The notes: generated from the letters alone by a model not told the origin. 64,000 nt of DNA from Variovorax sp. V213 (GCF_041154455.1 NZ_AP028665.1:124001-188000); one strand, 5' to 3'; counted from the stretch's first letter, positions 9,264-18,173 are shown. Numbers and translations are program-made.

Positions 9264-10255
9264 CCGCGGTGAGCGGCGCGCTTGCCGCTATCGACGAGCG
9301 GCTCGACAAGCTGGTCAGCATGGACATCGGCGGCCGTGGTGTCGAACATCTGTACAAGGCCGCGCGCGCCCGGCAAGGCACGACGCTCGTCGGCGCCGCG
9401 GCCGATGCGCTCTTGTCGGTGCCGGACGGCGCGACGGTCTTCGTCACCACGGGGTCGGTATCGCGCGCCTGGATCTCCACCGAAATCGGTGAGAACGACG
9501 GCCCCGCAGGAGCCGCCGCCGTCATCCGCGCCCTGGCCATCTCCAAGCGTGTCCATTGCGTCCTGCTTGCCGAGGCCACGCTATTGCCTGGAATGAAGGC
9601 CATCCTGACCAGCGCAGGGTTGACCGTGCTGCCGTACGACCAGGCGCAGATTGCGTCCAAGGATGGGACTTTGGCGATCGCCTCGCTTCTCCCGTTCACG
9701 ACGTCAGATGACGAGGCGCCTGCAGCAGCCAAGGAGTTGCTCGCCAAGTACAAGCCGAGCCTGTTCTTCTCGACGGAGCGTGTTGGTCGAGCCAAGGACG
9801 GCGTCTACTACAGCATGCGGGCAATCGACTACGGCATGGGGCGGTCGCGCATCGACATCTTGTTCGATGAAGCCATCAGACAAGGTATCCCCACCGTTGC
9901 AGTGGGCGACGGCGGAAACGAAATCGGTATGGGGGCTGTGACCGAGGCGGTCAACGCACACGTGAAGTTCGGCGAAACCATCGCTGCCGTCACTTCCGCC
10001 GACGTGCTGGTGACCGCCGCATGCTCGAACTGGGGCTGCAACGCGATTGCGGGCGCCATGGCCGCCAGGCGCAAGGACGCGCGACTCCTTCATACGCCGG
10101 AGATGGAACGCCAGTTGCTGACCCGCGGCGTCGACATCGGACTCATCAACTCTGTGCAGAACATCGTCGATGCCAATGTCGATGGCTTGGCTCTCGACAC
10201 CCATGTCGCGTTTGCCGAGATGGTGCGTGCCGTCGTGCGGCCCGCACTGAGCTGA
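9260..10255 (+). CDS. D-glutamate-cyclase-like protein (DUF4392), copy B
   Basis: A 331-residue DUF4392 protein, closer to the canonical form than copy A. It has GGRGVEHLYKAAR at 24-36, GENDGP at 77-82, the ERVGRAKDGVYYSMR block at 173-187, VGDGGNEIGMG at 215-225 and SNWG at 256-259. By analogy with mammalian D-glutamate cyclase it may open or close a lactam ring (D-glutamate/5-oxo-D-proline). Start ATG overlaps the SelA-like stop by 4 bp. The two DUF4392 proteins have clearly diverged, so a heteromeric enzyme or two sequential lactam/amino-acid steps are both plausible. Confidence 0.75.
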   Translation: MTAVSGALAAIDERLDKLVSMDIGGRGVEHLYKAARARQGTTLVGAAADALLSVPDGATVFVTTGSVSRAWISTEIGENDGPAGAAAVIRALAISKRVHCVLLAEATLLPGMKAILTSAGLTVLPYDQAQIASKDGTLAIASLLPFTTSDDEAPAAAKELLAKYKPSLFFSTERVGRAKDGVYYSMRAIDYGMGRSRIDILFDEAIRQGIPTVAVGDGGNEIGMGAVTEAVNAHVKFGETIAAVTSADVLVTAACSNWGCNAIAGAMAARRKDARLLHTPEMERQLLTRGVDIGLINSVQNIVDANVDGLALDTHVAFAEMVRAVVRPALS

Positions 10256-10302
10256 CCCTGAACCGAACTCCCCCATTTTTACAACGCAACGAGGAACTCC
10301 AA

Positions 10303-11130
10303 ATGCGCCAACTCCTTAAATCGTTCGGTCTGCTACTGGCAGGCATGGTCATCGCGTCAACCGCGATGGCTCAAGAGAAGTCGAAGCTTGACGAGGTTCT
10401 TGCTCGCGGCAAGATCATCGTCGGTGTCAGCAGCGAATCGCCGCCCTTCGGATTTGTCGACGAGAAAGGTGAACTCACGGGCTTCGACATCGACATGGCG
10501 AAGCTCATCGCAAAAGGGATCTTCGGCAGCGACGACCCCAAGCACATCGAGTTCGTCAAGCAGAGTTCGGCTGCTCGCTGGGAGAACGTGAACAGCGGCA
10601 AGGTGGACTTCGGGATCCACGTCGCAACCGTTCTTCCCGACCGCATTGCGCGCGTTGCATTCACCCGCGGATACATCGACTCGTCGATCGTTGTCATCGT
10701 CAAGGCCGACTCGAAGTTCAAGAAGTTCGCGGACCTCAACACCGACAAAGTGACGACAGCGATCCTTTCGACACCCGTCCAGGCCGCACGCGCCGCGCAG
10801 TTCTTCCCGAAAGCAAAGACGACCACGCTCGACTCGATCGGGGCTCAGTTCACTGCGGTCAAGGGCGGGCGTGTGGACGCTGCTCAACTGGACGAGCCTG
10901 TCGCCCTCTGGTACGCCACGCAGAACAAAGATGTGCGTGTACTGGAGGAGCGCATGACGGCAGTCACCAACAACGCCATCTATATGAAGCAAGGCGACTT
11001 CAAGTGGTGGCTGGCTCTGGACACCTACGTCAACGAGATGCGCGCCGGTTCGATGTTCAACGACTACTCGGCCGCGTACAAGAAGTGGTTTGGCAAGGCG
11101 CCGATGAACGCGAAATACTACGTCAAGTAA
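10303..11130 (+). CDS. Periplasmic amino-acid-binding protein of an ABC importer
   Basis: A 275-residue solute-binding protein of the polar amino-acid family (SBP_bac_3). The signal peptide ends near residue 23 (ASTAMAQ). The mature part opens with LARGKIIVGVSSESPPFGF and GFDIDMAKLIA, hallmark segments of glutamine/histidine-type receptors. A ribosome site (GAGGAA) precedes ATG 10303; the frame is open further upstream inside copy B but that has no signal sequence. It delivers its ligand to the two permeases and ATPase encoded next. Being in the operon with the DUF4392 and SelA-like enzymes, it probably brings in their substrate. Confidence 0.9.
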   Translation: MRQLLKSFGLLLAGMVIASTAMAQEKSKLDEVLARGKIIVGVSSESPPFGFVDEKGELTGFDIDMAKLIAKGIFGSDDPKHIEFVKQSSAARWENVNSGKVDFGIHVATVLPDRIARVAFTRGYIDSSIVVIVKADSKFKKFADLNTDKVTTAILSTPVQAARAAQFFPKAKTTTLDSIGAQFTAVKGGRVDAAQLDEPVALWYATQNKDVRVLEERMTAVTNNAIYMKQGDFKWWLALDTYVNEMRAGSMFNDYSAAYKKWFGKAPMNAKYYVK

Positions 11131-11160
11131 TCGCCGACACCTCTGGAGCTGAAAGCAAGT

Positions 11161-11814
11161 ATGAGCTGGTTGAACATGGTTTGGGGATGGTTACCGGAGT
11201 TCTTCAACGGATTCCTGGTCACGCTCACGCTGGTGGGCATGTGCCTTCCTGTTGCCGGTGCCTTCGGGATGGGCGTGGTCCTCATGCGGCTCTCGAACCA
11301 TGCTCTCATCTGGGCACCGACGTACGCAGTGATCGAGTTTCTGCGAAACGTGCCAACGTTCCTGCTCATACTTGTCGTCTACTACGGCGCGCCGCTGCTC
11401 GGCTCCAGACTCGACGGAATTTATTGCGGTGCGATTGCCATCGCAGTTCAGCACACCGCCTACCTGGCAGAGGTCTTCCGAGGTGGAGTCAGCGCCGTTC
11501 CCCGGACCCAGTGGGATGCAGGGCGAGCCATCGGCCTTCGACCTGCCAGCGTTTTCTTCCGAGTTGTCCTTCCCCAGGCTGTGCTCAAGGTTGTACCGGC
11601 CATCGGGAACCAAGTGGTCGTGCTGATCAAGGACACGTCTCTTGTCGCAGGTATTGGGGTCGTGGATCTCACGCTGAGCGGAAAGCTCGTCATGGAGCGG
11701 ACAGCCGCCTCCTACGAAGTTTTCATCGTCGTCGCTGCCTTCTATCTCGTACTCACAACACTCGCCAGCGCGGTTTTTCATTGGCTCGAGCTCTTCTCGC
11801 GCAAGCGCAACTGA
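11161..11814 (+). CDS. Polar amino-acid ABC transporter permease 1
   Basis: A 217-residue integral membrane protein of the HisM/GlnP type. It has several hydrophobic segments and the EAA-type cytoplasmic loop that docks on the ATPase (DAGRAIGLRPASVFFRVVLP, about residues 119-138). The EFLRNVPTFLLILVVYYG segment is a common feature of this family. It lies 30 bp after the binding-protein gene and 9 bp before the second permease; the two probably form a heterodimeric channel. Confidence 0.9.
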   Translation: MSWLNMVWGWLPEFFNGFLVTLTLVGMCLPVAGAFGMGVVLMRLSNHALIWAPTYAVIEFLRNVPTFLLILVVYYGAPLLGSRLDGIYCGAIAIAVQHTAYLAEVFRGGVSAVPRTQWDAGRAIGLRPASVFFRVVLPQAVLKVVPAIGNQVVVLIKDTSLVAGIGVVDLTLSGKLVMERTAASYEVFIVVAAFYLVLTTLASAVFHWLELFSRKRN

Positions 11815-11823
11815 GGAATTCAG

Positions 11824-12465
11824 ATGGACGTCGCATTTCTGAATATCAACTATCTGCTGAAGGCAGCTCTTATCACCCTGGAGATGGCGGTCGCTACGGT
11901 CGTCCTCAGCTTCATCGTTGGTACCGCCCTGGGCGTCGCGGCAGCGCTGAGCGGCCGACTGGTCCGATCGGTTCTTACAGTCTATGTGTATGTGGTGCGA
12001 GGGGTTCCCGTCCTGGTCCTCATCTTCATCGCCTACTTTGGCCTGCCACGTTTGGGCGTTGACGCGCCGAACTACGTGGCTGCCACCATCGCCCTGGTCA
12101 TCTACTTTGCGGCCTTCGTGGCCGACATCGTGAGAGGTTCAATTCTTGCCGTGCCCAAGAGCACCGTGGAGGCCGGATTGGCTATCGGCCTGCGTTGGAG
12201 GCAAGTCCTCACACAGATTCAACTTCCCCTTGGGATGCGTCTCGCGCTCCCGCCATTGGTAACCACTGCGTCCATTGCAGTGAAGAGCACTTCGTACGCC
12301 TCGATCGTGGGCGTCTGGGAACTGACGTATGCATCGCGTGAGGTCGTCGAGCGTACATTGGCCGCGTTCGAGATTTTCTTCGCCGTGATGGTTATCTATT
12401 TCTGTATCTGCTACCCGATTTCACTCTGCGCGACCTATCTGCAGCGGCGCTATGCGGCGGCGTAG
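11824..12465 (+). CDS. Polar amino-acid ABC transporter permease 2
   Basis: A 213-residue inner-membrane permease paralogous to the preceding one. It shows the conserved VRGVPVLVLIFIAYFGLP stretch and the EAA loop VEAGLAIGLRWRQVLTQIQL (about residues 117-136). Short spacing to the preceding permease and to the ATPase gene (25 bp from its stop to the chosen ATPase start) supports one transcript and one complex. Confidence 0.9.
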   Translation: MDVAFLNINYLLKAALITLEMAVATVVLSFIVGTALGVAAALSGRLVRSVLTVYVYVVRGVPVLVLIFIAYFGLPRLGVDAPNYVAATIALVIYFAAFVADIVRGSILAVPKSTVEAGLAIGLRWRQVLTQIQLPLGMRLALPPLVTTASIAVKSTSYASIVGVWELTYASREVVERTLAAFEIFFAVMVIYFCICYPISLCATYLQRRYAAA

Positions 12466-12490
12466 TCGCACAACGAACTGCCTGGAAACC

Positions 12491-13303
12491 ATGAACAAAG
12501 CACAGCCCCTGCCGACGAGCCGGCCCATGATCGAAGTTCGAGGCGTCTCGAAGAGCTTCGGCGAGAATCAAGTCTTGAAGAGCATCTCCTTCGAAGTGAA
12601 GGAGGGCGAGGTTGTCGTTCTCATCGGACCCAGCGGGTCCGGCAAGTCGACGCTCCTGCGGTGTATCAACTACCTCGAGGATTTCCAGGCAGGCGAAATC
12701 CTTGTCGACGGTGCGGCTGTCGGCTACAACTCCGCGGCCGGCGGCTCTAAGAGGATCAAGCAATCGGAGACCGAGATTGCCCGTCTCAGGACCAAGGCGG
12801 GAATGGTCTTTCAGAACTACAACCTGTTCCCCCACAAGACGGCCATCCAGAACATCATGATGGGGCCGGTACTGGTGAATGGGGAGTCCAAGGCCGAAGC
12901 TCGCGAACATGCCCAGGCGTTGCTGGCCAAGGTCGGCCTGGCAGACAAGGCGAACCACTATCCATCTCAGCTCTCCGGCGGTCAACAGCAGCGCGTGGCC
13001 ATCGCCCGTGCTCTTGCCATGCGGCCGAAGGTGATGCTGTTCGACGAGGTGACGTCGGCCCTGGACCCGGAGCTGGTCGATGAGGTCCTCAAGACGCTTC
13101 GCGACCTCAGCACAGAGGGGATGACGATGATCATCGTCACGCACGAGATGCAGTTCGCACGCGATGTCGCGGACCGGCTTCTCTTCTTCTACCAAGGCTC
13201 CATCATCGAAGACGGGCCTCCGAACGACGTGTTCGCGAACCCCAAGACCGAACGTTTTCAGGCGTTCGTGAAGCGTTTCCAAAGCGCGGCGATGGTTGCC
13301 TAG
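12491..13303 (+). CDS. Polar amino-acid ABC transporter ATP-binding protein
   Basis: A 270-residue ATPase powering the importer. Walker A GPSGSGKST at 46-53, signature LSGGQQQR near 161-168, Walker B VMLFDEVTSALD at 181-192 and the switch histidine in IIVTHEM are all present. The family consensus DEPTSALD is DEVTSALD here, a small change at a position usually occupied by proline. The frame is open back to an ATG at 12452 inside the permease gene; 12491 gives the standard N-terminus. It is the last intact gene of the operon and is followed at once by a broken ATPase copy. Confidence 0.9.
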   Translation: MNKAQPLPTSRPMIEVRGVSKSFGENQVLKSISFEVKEGEVVVLIGPSGSGKSTLLRCINYLEDFQAGEILVDGAAVGYNSAAGGSKRIKQSETEIARLRTKAGMVFQNYNLFPHKTAIQNIMMGPVLVNGESKAEAREHAQALLAKVGLADKANHYPSQLSGGQQQRVAIARALAMRPKVMLFDEVTSALDPELVDEVLKTLRDLSTEGMTMIIVTHEMQFARDVADRLLFFYQGSIIEDGPPNDVFANPKTERFQAFVKRFQSAAMVA

Positions 13304-13311
13304 TCCCTCTA

Positions 13312-13467
13312 CATGGAAATGGCGCCGTACTGAAAGGCGTGGACTTCGCGGTTCGCCGAGGGGAAGTCGTCGTGATCGTGGGGGCCAGCGGCGGCGGAAA
13401 GAGTTCGCAACTTCGCTGCGCGAACCTGCTGCAGCGAATCAAGTCTGATCAGTTGCTTGCGCATGGG
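13312..13467 (+). pseudogene. N-terminal remnant of a second ABC transporter ATPase
   Basis: Reading from 13312 the sequence encodes GNGAVLKGVDFAVRRGE, then VVVIVGASGGGKSS and LRCANLLQRI. This is the beginning of a polar amino-acid ATPase with an altered Walker A (GASGGGKSS rather than GPSGSGKST). The similarity stops around 13467 and no signature or Walker B follows; there is no start codon in this frame. It lies only 8 bases after the stop of the intact ATPase, so it looks like the residue of a second transporter or of a deletion between two ATPase genes. Confidence 0.6.
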
Positions 13468-13725
13468 AGATCCACTTGGTCGAGGGGACGGCGGTGGACG
13501 ATGGCTGAGCAGTGCCGCGCGCAAGTTCAACACCCCCACTGTTTAGGCTGCGGCCCGTGCTGCTTGATGAGCAGGCGCACGAGGCGCACGTTGCCCGCTC
13601 GATCCGATATGACGTGCGGCGCGTTATCGAAGCCCTGCAGGTCAAGCTGTGCGACGAGGACCATGGTCGACTTCGAATCGCCAGTCTTTGCCTAGGTGAT
13701 CAGATTTTCGGTCGGCGCCAACACG
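13468..13725. other. Gap between the ABC operon and the oxidoreductase gene; no supported gene
   Basis: About 260 bases after the broken ATPase. The minus strand from about 13664 down to 13527 has a short open frame (MVLVAQLDLQGFDNA..., then VISDRAGNVRLVRLLIK) that reads like a conserved protein tail and reminds me of C-termini of conjugation ATPases, but it is too short and has no context to support that. I regard it as an unidentified fragment at best. Confidence 0.3.
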
Positions 13726-14628
13726 TCAGTGCTTCAGAACCACTTTGCCCGAACTGCCGGCGGCGACGGCCGCCTGAGCCGCACCAATATGCTCCAGCCG
13801 AAACGTCTTGGCGATAGGAATGATCAACACGCCGCGTGAAGCCGCGCTGGCCACGGCGGCCAGCGTGCCCGCGTCGGCGCGGTGATAGAGCTCATGAACG
13901 CGCACGCGGTTGCCAGTGTTGGCCCCGTCGGGCACCGGAACAATACTGGCGACTTGGCCACCGTCGCGCACGTGCCGGATGAGATTGAGCGCGACGGGGG
14001 CTGCAGCGCTGATCGCGTAGTCGAAGGTGGCTTCCGCCGGCGGCGCGGTGATGTCGAGCGCTTCGCCTGCCAGCTGGCGCGCCACTTCTATCCGGTCGGG
14101 TCGAACGCCGGCCACCGGCTTGGCACCGATTTCCTTCAGATACTGGATCGCGGCGCGACCGACCGCGCCGAGGCCACCCGAGATCAGCACACGGGCACCC
14201 GCGCCCACGCCAAGCGCATCGACGGACTGGCGCCCCGTCAGACCGGCTTTCGGCAAGGTAGCGCCTTGCTCGAAGCTGAGATTGGCCGGAAGCTTGGCGA
14301 CGGCCGTGGCAGGCACCACCCCATACTCCGCATGGGCGCCCCTGCCATTGAGCGCGAAGTCGGCGATCACCCGATCGCCGATCGACAGCCCGCTCACGCC
14401 ACTCCCAACGCCCGCCACGACACCGGCAGCGTCGCCGCCCAGCACCGCCGGCAGATCCAACGGGATGAACTGGGCCATGTCGCCCTTGCGGACCATCAGG
14501 TCGAAAGGGTTGACCGCGGAAGCTTCGATCTTGATCAGAATCTCGCCGGCCGCCGGCTTGGGAATGGGGATGTCATCGATCGCGAATTGATCGATGTCGC
14601 CATACGAATGTAGACGGGCAGCTTTCAT
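13726..14628 (-). CDS. NADPH:quinone-oxidoreductase-type medium-chain dehydrogenase
   Basis: A 300-residue zinc-free MDR protein. The N-terminal GroES-like domain contains ASAVNPFDLMVRKGD and GGDAAGVVAGVG; the Rossmann domain has the NADPH loop SGGLGAVGRAAIQ near residue 165. Zinc ligands of true alcohol dehydrogenases are absent. It probably reduces quinones or enones with NADPH. Start ATG 14628 is chosen for its strong ribosome site (AGGAG) and the canonical MKAARLHSYG start; the open frame extends 12 codons further upstream. It stands alone, 67 bp downstream of the semialdehyde dehydrogenase on the same strand. Confidence 0.85.
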   Translation of the reverse strand: MKAARLHSYGDIDQFAIDDIPIPKPAAGEILIKIEASAVNPFDLMVRKGDMAQFIPLDLPAVLGGDAAGVVAGVGSGVSGLSIGDRVIADFALNGRGAHAEYGVVPATAVAKLPANLSFEQGATLPKAGLTGRQSVDALGVGAGARVLISGGLGAVGRAAIQYLKEIGAKPVAGVRPDRIEVARQLAGEALDITAPPAEATFDYAISAAAPVALNLIRHVRDGGQVASIVPVPDGANTGNRVRVHELYHRADAGTLAAVASAASRGVLIIPIAKTFRLEHIGAAQAAVAAGSSGKVVLKH

Positions 14629-14695
14629 GGATCGGCTCCTCGGCAGTTGGTGGTTGATGCGCAATCGGGTTCAATATCCGTCCGGCCGGATCACG

Positions 14696-16183
14696 TCAAC
14701 TGAAGACCGGTGCAAGGCCATCCCAGCACAAGTACTTGAGCTCCAGGAACTCCTCGATGCCGTGCTCCGAACCTTCGCGACCAAGCCCACTCTGCTTTAC
14801 CCCGCCAAATGGCGCCACCTCGTTGGAAATCAAACCGCAGTTGATGCCGATCATTCCTGACTCGATGGCCGCCGAAGCGCGCCAGATGCGTGCGGCGTCG
14901 CGGCTGTAGAGATAGGCGGCGAGCCCAAATTCGGTCGCGTTGGCGATCGCGAATGCTTCCTCGTCCTTCTCGAAGCGAAAGAGCGGTGCAAGAGGGCCGA
15001 AGGTTTCTTCGCGCGCCAATGCCATCTCCGAGGTGGCGCCGGACAGGACCGTCGGCTCGAAGAAGCGGCCCCCGAGCGGATGGCGATGTCCGCCGTGCAG
15101 CACTGCGGCACCGTGCGAGACGGCATCCGCGATGTGCTCTTCTACCTTCCGGACGGCCGCATCATCGATCAACGGGCCAAGCTGCACGTCCGACTCCAGG
15201 CCATTGCCAACACGCAGCCTGCGGACACGCTCGACCAGCTTGGCGGCAAATGCCTCGTACACGCCTGCTTGGACGAGCACCCTGTTGGCGCTGATGCACG
15301 CTTGGCCGGTGTTGCGGAACTTGGCCGCCACCACGCCGTCTGCGGCCGCATCGAGGTCCGCGTCGTCGAAGACGATGAAGGGTGCGTTGCCCCCCAGTTC
15401 CATCGAGCACTTCTTGATGGTGCCCGCGGCCTGGGCCAGCAACACGCGCCCGACTTCGGTCGAACCGGTGAAGGTGATCTTGCGCACCAGCGGATGCGAT
15501 GTGAGCTGGCTGCCGATGTCGCGCGTGTCGTTGCCGGTCACCACGTTGAACACGCCCGCGGGCACGCCGGCGCGCTGGCCGAGTTCCGCCAGCGCCAGGG
15601 CCGTGAGCGGCGTCTGGCTCGCGGGCTTCACGACCATGCTGCAGCCGGCGGCCAGCGCAGGACCGGCCTTGCGCGTGATCATGGCCGCGGGAAAGTTCCA
15701 CGGCGTGATGGCTGCGCAGACGCCGATCGGCTCCTTCAGCACCACGATGCGCTGGGTGTCTTTGGGCGCCGGGATCACGTCGCCGCGCACCCGCTTGGCT
15801 TCCTCCGAGAACCACTGGAGGAACGATGCCGCGTACTGCACCTCGGTCTTGGCTTCGGCCAGCGGCTTTCCCTCCTCCAGGGTGATCAAGGTTGCCAGGT
15901 CGTCGCAGTGCAGCACCATGAGCTCGTACCAGCGGCGCAGCACCTCCGAACGGTGCTTGGCCGTGGTCCCGCGCCAGTCGAGGAAAGCGCGGTGTGCGAC
16001 CCCTATGGCCTGCGCCGTCTCGTCCTGCCTGAAGCGGGGCAGTTCGACGAGCGGTTCATCGGTGGCGGGGTTGCGCAAGGTGTACTTGCCGTGCGGCGTG
16101 GCATCGATCCACTCGCCGCCCACGAAGGCGGCGGCGCGGAACAGTTCGGGATCTTTCAGCAGGTTCTTCATGGTTCTTTGCAT
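14696..16183 (-). CDS. gabD: Succinate-semialdehyde dehydrogenase-type aldehyde dehydrogenase
   Basis: A protein of 495 residues (491 from the internal ATG 16171, which is the more typical start). It resembles GabD: ITPWNFPAAMITRK, MELGGNAPFIVFDDAD with the general base, GQACISANR with the catalytic cysteine, and FGGVKQSGLGREGS near the end. It would oxidise succinate semialdehyde or a similar semialdehyde to the acid. The ATG at 16183 shares a base with the stop of the ornithine-cyclodeaminase-like gene (TGATG), so the two are translationally coupled. Together with the DHDPS-like gene and the Bug receptor it forms a small catabolic operon. Confidence 0.85.
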   Translation of the reverse strand: MQRTMKNLLKDPELFRAAAFVGGEWIDATPHGKYTLRNPATDEPLVELPRFRQDETAQAIGVAHRAFLDWRGTTAKHRSEVLRRWYELMVLHCDDLATLITLEEGKPLAEAKTEVQYAASFLQWFSEEAKRVRGDVIPAPKDTQRIVVLKEPIGVCAAITPWNFPAAMITRKAGPALAAGCSMVVKPASQTPLTALALAELGQRAGVPAGVFNVVTGNDTRDIGSQLTSHPLVRKITFTGSTEVGRVLLAQAAGTIKKCSMELGGNAPFIVFDDADLDAAADGVVAAKFRNTGQACISANRVLVQAGVYEAFAAKLVERVRRLRVGNGLESDVQLGPLIDDAAVRKVEEHIADAVSHGAAVLHGGHRHPLGGRFFEPTVLSGATSEMALAREETFGPLAPLFRFEKDEEAFAIANATEFGLAAYLYSRDAARIWRASAAIESGMIGINCGLISNEVAPFGGVKQSGLGREGSEHGIEEFLELKYLCWDGLAPVFS

Positions 16184-17226
16184 CAGCCGATGCGCTTGGT
16201 TTCGAATCGGATCGGCAGAGGCGTCGCCAGTCCGGCAGCGCGCGCAAGGTCGAGGATCATTCCGGCGACCACCACGTCCTGCAGTCCGGAGCCGACCGAC
16301 TTGTACATGGCCACCTCGCCTTCGCGGCGGGCGCCGCTCGCCTTGCCGGACATCAGGTCGTTGAGGCTGACGCACCTGCCCTCGGGCTCGACACCGTCCC
16401 GCCGGGCGGCCAGCATGTCCCCGGATTCCTCGAGCACTTCCTCCACGTTGTCGCAAACGATGAGGCTGGCACGCGCCACCACGCTGCTGTCGACTTCGCG
16501 CTGGTCGGGCAGCGTCGATCCGATGGAAACCACCGTCGCATGAGGCGCGAGCCACTCGCCGTGCAGAATGGGTTTCTCGCCATACGAGCGCGCCGCCGCC
16601 AGCACGACGTCTGCGCCGCCCGCGGCTTCTGCGGGCGAATCGACGGCTTGCGCGCGAACCCCCAGCTCGGCGCCCAGGGCCTCGGCGAAGGCGACGCGCT
16701 TGCCCGGCGTCGGGCTGTAGACCCTGATCTCCTGCAACTGACGCACCGCCGCGATCGCGAGCGTGTGCATGCGTGCTTCCAGGCCGCTGCCAAGCACAGC
16801 CAGGCTCGCTGCGCGCTCCGGTGCCAGGCGGTCCAGGGCCGCGGCAGACGTGGCAGCCGTGCGATAGGCAGTGACGAGGTTGCCATCGACGATCGCGGCC
16901 AGCGAGCCCGTGGTGGCGTCGAACAGGACGACGGCGTATTCGAGCTGCCGACCTGCCGCACCGAAGGCCATGCCCATCAGCTTGGCGCCGTAGTAGCGCG
17001 ACCCCGGCGGTACCGCGGTCATGGTTCGCAGCGAAGCACGCTCCGCGGCCCCTGCGGCAATGGTGCGCCGAGGCACCGCGTTCGGACCCATCGGCCGTGC
17101 ATAGGTTTCCTGCAAGGCGCGCACCGCCGGCAGCCACTGGAAAACCGCAGCTGCGGTTTCGGAGGAGACGAACACGGGCGCATCCGCCACGGCGCTCCCG
17201 GGGAAATGTTGGTTGGAAGAGCTCAT
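16183..17226 (-). CDS. Ornithine cyclodeaminase/mu-crystallin family protein
   Basis: A 347-residue NAD(P)-binding protein. It contains TAYRTAATSAAAL, VLGSGLEARMH (dinucleotide loop) and RVYSPTPGKR, as in ornithine cyclodeaminases, ketimine reductases and alanine dehydrogenases of this family. The true reaction cannot be read off; imino-acid reduction is as likely as ornithine cyclisation. It overlaps the Bug receptor gene upstream by 4 bp (ATGA) and the semialdehyde dehydrogenase downstream by one base. Confidence 0.85.
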   Translation of the reverse strand: MSSSNQHFPGSAVADAPVFVSSETAAAVFQWLPAVRALQETYARPMGPNAVPRRTIAAGAAERASLRTMTAVPPGSRYYGAKLMGMAFGAAGRQLEYAVVLFDATTGSLAAIVDGNLVTAYRTAATSAAALDRLAPERAASLAVLGSGLEARMHTLAIAAVRQLQEIRVYSPTPGKRVAFAEALGAELGVRAQAVDSPAEAAGGADVVLAAARSYGEKPILHGEWLAPHATVVSIGSTLPDQREVDSSVVARASLIVCDNVEEVLEESGDMLAARRDGVEPEGRCVSLNDLMSGKASGARREGEVAMYKSVGSGLQDVVVAGMILDLARAAGLATPLPIRFETKRIG

Positions 17227-18173
17227 TCGAATTTCAGTTTTGCTTCGTGGATGACGCGCCTGTAGAGATCGGTGTCGTAGCGCACCTGTTCGATCAGCAG
17301 GCTTGGTGGGCCGGAACGCGGGACCATGCCGAGTTCGCGGAAACGCGCCTTCAGCGCTTCTTTTTGCAGGACGGTGTTCAGCGCCTGGTTCAGCCGCTCG
17401 ATCACCGGCGCAGGCGTTCCCGGCGGAGCGAAGATCCCGAGCCAGGAATTCGTTTCCATGCCCTTGAGACCGGCTTGCGCCACGGTGGGGACGTCCGGCA
17501 TGCGCGGATCGCGGTCGGTGCCCGACACCGCGAGGATCCTGACCTTGCCGGTCTTCGCGAGTTCGAGGGCCGTGCCGTCGAAGGTGAGATCGACCCTGCC
17601 CGCGGCCACCTCGGTGAGCGCGCTCGAGGTGGAGCGGAACGGCACGTGGACGAGATCAGTGCCCGTCAAGGCCTTGAACAGCTCGCCTCCAAGGTGCGCC
17701 CCGCTGCCCGGCCCGGCGCTGCCGTAGGTCAGCTTGCCGGGATTCTTGCGTGCGTGGTCGACGAACTCCCGCAGCGTTTTCACGGGCAGATGCGCATTGA
17801 CGACCACGGCGATGGAATAGACCGAGGCGATGCCTACCGGCGCAGCGGCACTAAGCGCGTCGTACTTCACCGAGGGATCGACCAGCGGGAGGATGCTGTA
17901 GGCAATATTGGTGAGCAGCAGCGTGTTTCCGTCCGGCTTGGCGCCGAACACGGCGGAGGTTCCGATCCGCGTGCCTCCGCCCGGCCGATTCTCGATGATC
18001 ACAGGCTGTCCCAGTACCTGGCCAAGTTGCTCGCAGATGACCCGCGCGCCGATGTCGGTGAAACCGCCTGCTGCATAGGGCACGATCACGCGGACCACGT
18101 CGGAGGCATGGGCCGATGAAAGCAACAGGCCGCCGATCCCGCCGATGAATGCGCGACGCCCGAGGAGTGTCAT
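17223..18173 (-). CDS. Bug/TctC-family periplasmic solute receptor (1 of 4)
   Basis: A 316-residue tripartite tricarboxylate transporter-type receptor with an N-terminal signal (FIGGIGGLLLSSAHAS). Family marks: VIVPYAAGGFTDIGAR, IIENRPGGGTRIG and YGSAGPGSGAHLG. Such receptors bind small carboxylates and related compounds, often without a dedicated TctAB membrane pair, and none is present here. Start ATG 18173 directly precedes the signal sequence; the open frame extends 15 codons upstream. It overlaps the cyclodeaminase-like gene. Confidence 0.9.
   Translation of the reverse strand: MTLLGRRAFIGGIGGLLLSSAHASDVVRVIVPYAAGGFTDIGARVICEQLGQVLGQPVIIENRPGGGTRIGTSAVFGAKPDGNTLLLTNIAYSILPLVDPSVKYDALSAAAPVGIASVYSIAVVVNAHLPVKTLREFVDHARKNPGKLTYGSAGPGSGAHLGGELFKALTGTDLVHVPFRSTSSALTEVAAGRVDLTFDGTALELAKTGKVRILAVSGTDRDPRMPDVPTVAQAGLKGMETNSWLGIFAPPGTPAPVIERLNQALNTVLQKEALKARFRELGMVPRSGPPSLLIEQVRYDTDLYRRVIHEAKLKFE

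Noticed and set aside
13527..13664. Minus-strand frame VLVAQLDLQGF...RLVRLLIK, like the tail of a conjugation ATPase
   Set aside because: About 45 codons, no other conjugation gene; kept only as a remark in the gap entry.
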